Positions 60,278 to 64,000 of a stretch of DNA of 64,000 nt are shown in pieces. The stretch spans positions 29,674 through 93,673 of the forward strand of contig JAFUBX010000010.1 in NCBI GenBank assembly GCA_017459985.1, given 5' to 3'. The position numbers and the translations under genes are program-made. Source of the DNA: Parasporobacterium sp. (lineage in GTDB: Bacteria > Bacillota > Clostridia > Lachnospirales > Lachnospiraceae). The notes under the pieces were generated by a model. It saw only the letters and a program-made list of their open reading frames with translations. It had not been told where the DNA came from and did no database searches. Each line of letters starts with the position of its first letter. The first letter of the stretch is position 1.

Positions 60278-63200
60278 ATGAATCATGGATATATTATAAG
60301 CAAAATGAATGAATACATGTTCCAGCTAAATGAAAAGCTGGGCATTTGGCTTGATAATAAACTTCCGAAAATCACCGAGAACTGGTGGAATGATCTTGTT
60401 TTCAGCAACCTCAGTTCTCTGCAGCGCGAGAAGATTGAACAGGGAAAAATCAATGAAATAAGAGGGCTGGATTTAGCTGCGGTATTACGAGTTCTTGACA
60501 GAAACTGGTTTGTAATAACGAGCTATTTTTTCATCAATAACAAGGAACGTGCAAAAGTCAGACAAATGCAGCAGATCCGAAATGATTGGGCGCATATTGC
60601 ACCGCAGGATATTGCCAAGAAAAAGGTGATCTATGATGTTGAGGTGATAATAGATCTCATGCAAGCATTTGGAGCGAGCATGAAGGAAACTCGTGATTTG
60701 GAAAACTTTATTTTCGATGTTGAAGAAGATAAAGACATACAGCCGGTAATTGAAACAAAAGAAAAACCAAAATCTTCCGAACAACGACATGAAAATTCAG
60801 ATATTAATGTTGGAAGCTTAGTTATTATAGGCACTGATACCTCATTAATAGGAGCAGTTGTTTCGATTGCTGAAAATAAGTACAGCGTTTTAATCGGAAA
60901 CAAGCTTGAAACATTCTATAGGGAACAAATAAATCCCTATATTGAAAAACATGTATCCTCACTGGTTCCGCTTTCCAGAGTGAGGACAGCGTTGACTGCA
61001 TATCAGATAAGTAACCCCGGGTCAACTAATCTATATTCCCTTAATTCTGCAAGAATAGATTTTGTTCCATACCAGTTCAGACCAGCTTTGAAAATAATCA
61101 AGGCAGATAATCCGAGACTCCTAATAGCAGACGATGTTGGTGTTGGAAAAACCATAGAGGCTGGATTAATACTAAAAGAACTTGAGGCAAGATCAAGCGT
61201 TAATTCAGTTCTTATTATTTGCCCGCGTCCGTTAGTAGCGGAACGCAAATGGGAACTGGAAATGAAACGTTTCGATGAAAAGTTCACCCAACTCAATGGA
61301 AAGGAACTGACTGAAGTAATATCTGAAACAGATCGTGATGGCGGAGTATGGCCGGATCGGCATAAAAAAACAATCATCCCGTACTCACTATTCAGCGAAG
61401 ATATGGTGATGGGCACAAAATCAAGATCTGACAAAGCTAAAAAATCACTCGGTCTTTCGGAACTTGATCCTATCCCGAGCTTTGACCTGGTAATTGTAGA
61501 TGAGGCTCATAATATCAGGAATGCAAATACCTGGGCTTATCAAGGCGTTGAACTTTTCTGCAAAAATGCAGGTGCAGTTGTTTTTCTGACAGCTACCCCG
61601 TTACAGAATAGCAATAATGACCTGTATACACTGCTTAATCTTTTAAGACCTGACGTTGTAATTGACAAGGATACCTTCAAGACTATGGCTGAGCCTAATC
61701 AATTCGTCAATAACCTTCTCAGAATTGTAAGAAATCAGGAAGACGGATGGCAAAAGGCAGGACTTGAGCAGATAAACTTCATGCTAGGGACTACATGGGG
61801 AAGAAACGTAATTCAGCATAATCCTGATTTTGAGAAAATATACGACTTTTTAGGTAAGGATAGTGTAACAAGAGACGAAAAGGTAGATATGATCGGACGG
61901 ATAGAATCTCTGCATTCTTTCCATACGATTATTAACAGAACAAGGCGTAAAGATATAGAAGATTTCTGCATAAGACGTAACCAGACAATTAAAGTCCCGT
62001 TTGATATAGAACAGAAACAGCTTTATGACGCACTGATGGAATTTGAGGCAACCTCGCTGACTTTGTTGCACGGAAGCAGAAGTGTGCGTTTTATGATGTG
62101 TACAATTATGAGGCAGGCATCAAGTTGTATCTATGGCTTAAAACCGCTGCTTAATGATATTGTTTATCGCCGGATCGATCAGTTGCAGGAAGATGGCGAG
62201 ATGTATGAAATCGATCTCAGCCTTTCCGGGGATGAAGAAAAAGATCTTGTAATGCTTGCGGATGAAATTATCTCCATGGCTGATAATCTCACAGATGATG
62301 ATCCTAAATTTGAACGCATGTACGAGATTATCTGTCAAAAGCAAAAGGAAACAAATAACAGGGTTATTATTTTCAGCTCTTTCAGACATACATTGTCGTA
62401 TATAAGAAACAGGCTTATAGAACGAGGGATACGGGTTGGACAAGTCGATGGAAGCGTTCCGGATGATGAGAGATTCAGCCTGAGAAAACGGTTCCTGCTG
62501 GGACGTGATGACGAAAGTGCAATAGATGTCCTGTTATTTAGTGAGGTCGGCTGTGAGGGCCTGGATTATCAGTTCTGTGATACGATGATCAACTATGATC
62601 TTCCCTGGAATCCTATGAGAATTGAGCAGCGTATCGGACGTATTGACAGACGTGGTCAGGAGGCTGATACGGTAAAAATCTATAATATGATCACCGAGGA
62701 CACAATTGATGCGACTGTGTATGACAGATGCCTTAGCAAAATCGGAGTATTTGAGGCAAGTATCGGAGACTGTTCGGAAATACTTGGAGATATCAGTGAT
62801 CAGATCATGAAGATCATGTTTGATCCTGAACTTACTGATGCTGAACGGACTTTAAAAATTGAACAGATGGCAGATAATGAAGTTAAAAAGGTTCAGGAAC
62901 TGCAAAAACTTGAACAGGATGAAAAAACTTTGTATGGGTTTGATCTGTCGAATTATATACAGAACAAGGATGTTCAGGATGCAGAGAACACCTGGATTTC
63001 TCCAGAAAGCATTCAGGAATTAGTTGAAACATTCATGGATGATTTACTCGGTGATGGCGAATACATCAAAGGCAAAAACGAATTAAAGAGTCTTCGCCTT
63101 TCAGGAGAAAAAAGAAAACTGCTTCTTGATAACCTGAATAGTGTAAGCAACATTAATGATAATAATGCAACTAAAATATGGAAGGCATATCTGAAATCAG

Positions 63201-63838
63201 ACAAGCAGACTCTTCCGATTACATTTGACAGTGTTTGCGCAAAGGATAACCGAGAGACCGTTTTCCTGACGCAGATGCACCCTCTTGTCATGCAGGCAGC
63301 GGCATATGAAAGTAACGAGTTGCCTTGTGAGGTCGGTATTACTGTAAGCACCGATGAATTACCGGAGGGTGATTATGAATTTTTAATCTACGTTTGGAAA
63401 TATGTCGGACTGAGGCCTGATGTCAGACTCGTAGCAATCAGTGGAAATGAGGTAGTACAGAAAAATATCCTAAACTACTTCCAGTACAGCTCAGAATATG
63501 AATATGAAAATCCGAGCGAAGCTATCTGGACGGATATGGATCAGCTGCATTACCAGTTATGGCAAACCGAAAAAAATAAATATGCTACTGATGTGAAAAA
63601 TGAATGTGAATACAGGCTCGAGCAACTCGGCCTTTCGTTCAGACAACGTCAGGATATCCTTCGCAAGCAGTTAAACAGTGCCGATGAGGAAAGAATTAGA
63701 AGAATGAGACAGTCTCAGCTGAATAAGCTTGCTTCTGACTTTGAGGACCAAAAGAAATCTATAGAGGAAACCATAAGCAAGGTAGATATACATACAAATC
63801 TTCAGGTAAAGGGAATCCTTCATGTAGAAGGAAGATAG
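60278..63838 (+). CDS. HEPN (Swt1-like)-SNF2 helicase fusion
   Basis: 1186 residues. The N-terminal domain (1-140) is Swt1-like HEPN, with the RNase-type motif Arg101-NDWA-His106. Then comes an SNF2/RapA-type motor: Walker A ADDVGVGKTIEAGL, DEAH in VIVDEAHNIRN, VFLTATPLQNSNNDLYTL, and C-terminal FSEVGCEGLDYQFCDTMINYDLPWNPMRIEQRIGRIDRRGQ. The last about 350 residues are helical with no known domain. RBS AAGAAAGGTAACTGTT. HEPN-helicase fusions occur in antiphage systems (RNA or DNA restriction). Partner genes may lie beyond the window. Confidence 0.85.
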   Translation: MNHGYIISKMNEYMFQLNEKLGIWLDNKLPKITENWWNDLVFSNLSSLQREKIEQGKINEIRGLDLAAVLRVLDRNWFVITSYFFINNKERAKVRQMQQIRNDWAHIAPQDIAKKKVIYDVEVIIDLMQAFGASMKETRDLENFIFDVEEDKDIQPVIETKEKPKSSEQRHENSDINVGSLVIIGTDTSLIGAVVSIAENKYSVLIGNKLETFYREQINPYIEKHVSSLVPLSRVRTALTAYQISNPGSTNLYSLNSARIDFVPYQFRPALKIIKADNPRLLIADDVGVGKTIEAGLILKELEARSSVNSVLIICPRPLVAERKWELEMKRFDEKFTQLNGKELTEVISETDRDGGVWPDRHKKTIIPYSLFSEDMVMGTKSRSDKAKKSLGLSELDPIPSFDLVIVDEAHNIRNANTWAYQGVELFCKNAGAVVFLTATPLQNSNNDLYTLLNLLRPDVVIDKDTFKTMAEPNQFVNNLLRIVRNQEDGWQKAGLEQINFMLGTTWGRNVIQHNPDFEKIYDFLGKDSVTRDEKVDMIGRIESLHSFHTIINRTRRKDIEDFCIRRNQTIKVPFDIEQKQLYDALMEFEATSLTLLHGSRSVRFMMCTIMRQASSCIYGLKPLLNDIVYRRIDQLQEDGEMYEIDLSLSGDEEKDLVMLADEIISMADNLTDDDPKFERMYEIICQKQKETNNRVIIFSSFRHTLSYIRNRLIERGIRVGQVDGSVPDDERFSLRKRFLLGRDDESAIDVLLFSEVGCEGLDYQFCDTMINYDLPWNPMRIEQRIGRIDRRGQEADTVKIYNMITEDTIDATVYDRCLSKIGVFEASIGDCSEILGDISDQIMKIMFDPELTDAERTLKIEQMADNEVKKVQELQKLEQDEKTLYGFDLSNYIQNKDVQDAENTWISPESIQELVETFMDDLLGDGEYIKGKNELKSLRLSGEKRKLLLDNLNSVSNINDNNATKIWKAYLKSDKQTLPITFDSVCAKDNRETVFLTQMHPLVMQAAAYESNELPCEVGITVSTDELPEGDYEFLIYVWKYVGLRPDVRLVAISGNEVVQKNILNYFQYSSEYEYENPSEAIWTDMDQLHYQLWQTEKNKYATDVKNECEYRLEQLGLSFRQRQDILRKQLNSADEERIRRMRQSQLNKLASDFEDQKKSIEETISKVDIHTNLQVKGILHVEGR

Positions 63839-64000
63839 ACTTCAGATGGGTAGTATTAATTATAAACTAAAACTTCCCATACCTAAAATGGGATTCGCAC
63901 CTTGAAAACTCAATAATACAGGCAATCAGATAGGTAGTTCAGGCCGACAAGGCTGCTCTTGCCAGTGAATTACGGATGTAATCCGGCAAACGGCCAACGA
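63839..64000 (+). other. Unexplained structured sequence at the window end
   Basis: No gene is visible. TCCCAT-ACCTAAA-ATGGGA forms a small hairpin. The following stretch, with GTAGTT, CTGCTC and GGCAAACGGCCAAC, has short complementary blocks. It weakly recalls the 5' part of a group II intron domain I, but no GTGCG-type 5' end is present. Undecided. Confidence 0.25.

Noticed and set aside
60193-60312. 39-codon hydrophobic frame before the HEPN helicase
   Set aside because: No good Shine-Dalgarno and it overlaps the helicase start; probably chance.

Overview
The window reads as a Gram-positive, low-to-mid GC Clostridia chromosome, most like Lachnospiraceae. The evidence is the gene order coaX-dusB-greA-lysS, strong AGGAGG-type ribosome binding sites with frequent TTG/GTG starts, SpoVG, LPXTG/sortase surface proteins, and conjugation genes of the Tn1549/CTn type (Maff2, PrgI, PcfB-like). 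No rRNA, tRNA or CRISPR array was seen.

Layout. 1-4693 is core chromosome: coaX (cut by the window edge), dusB, greA and a lysS with an unusual C-terminal extension. Just after lysS an integrative conjugative element (ICE) appears to begin, with three 11-bp-phased ATGCCAA repeats, a strong terminator and a structured leader before a ParB-like gene. 6.7-15.1 kb is a surface module: SpaA-type pilin, a very long adhesin/protease fused in frame to a second pilin, a class C sortase and a membrane miniprotein. 15.1-18.0 kb holds early-transfer genes (SpoVG, DUF5688, HTH protein, ArdC-like). 18.1-21.3 kb is a cargo pocket (treble-clef/nuclease protein, then a TIR-like gene coupled to a P-loop kinase) flanked by copies of the motif TCGCACATTT. 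21.3-34.1 kb is the transfer machinery: TOPRIM primase, candidate oriT, MobC, relaxase, PcfB-like, VirD4, Maff2, VirB6, PrgI, VirB4, class B sortase and a cell-wall hydrolase.

34.3-48.7 kb is a defence island, visibly richer in A+T at its left. A WYL regulator precedes a restriction-modification group (m5C methyltransferase, NgoFVII-like PLD nuclease, Z1 ATPase, Vsr) and an Mrr-like nuclease. Then comes a tightly overlapping DUF6361-PLD-helicase operon, followed by a gene that needs a -1 frameshift at an A7 run and a small Cas4-like nuclease. 48.8-57.7 kb is the regulation/excision end: LexA-like repressor, zinc-ribbon small proteins, sigma-like factor, MazF-like toxin with a zinc tail, Xis, integrase 1, a second treble-clef protein, two more Xis-like proteins and integrase 2. 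57.7-64 kb holds further accessory genes: an HTH protein on the minus strand, a membrane protein with 24 tandem (Y/F)(D/N)xxG pentapeptides, a Cys-rich miniprotein and a HEPN-SNF2 helicase. I could not identify the right end of the ICE.

Best candidates for undescribed biology are the DUF6361-PLD-helicase operon with its frameshifted and Cas4-like companions, the TIR-like/kinase pair, the adhesin-pilin fusion with an internal sorting signal, the (Y/F)(D/N)xxG repeat protein, and the integrase-coupled treble-clef proteins.
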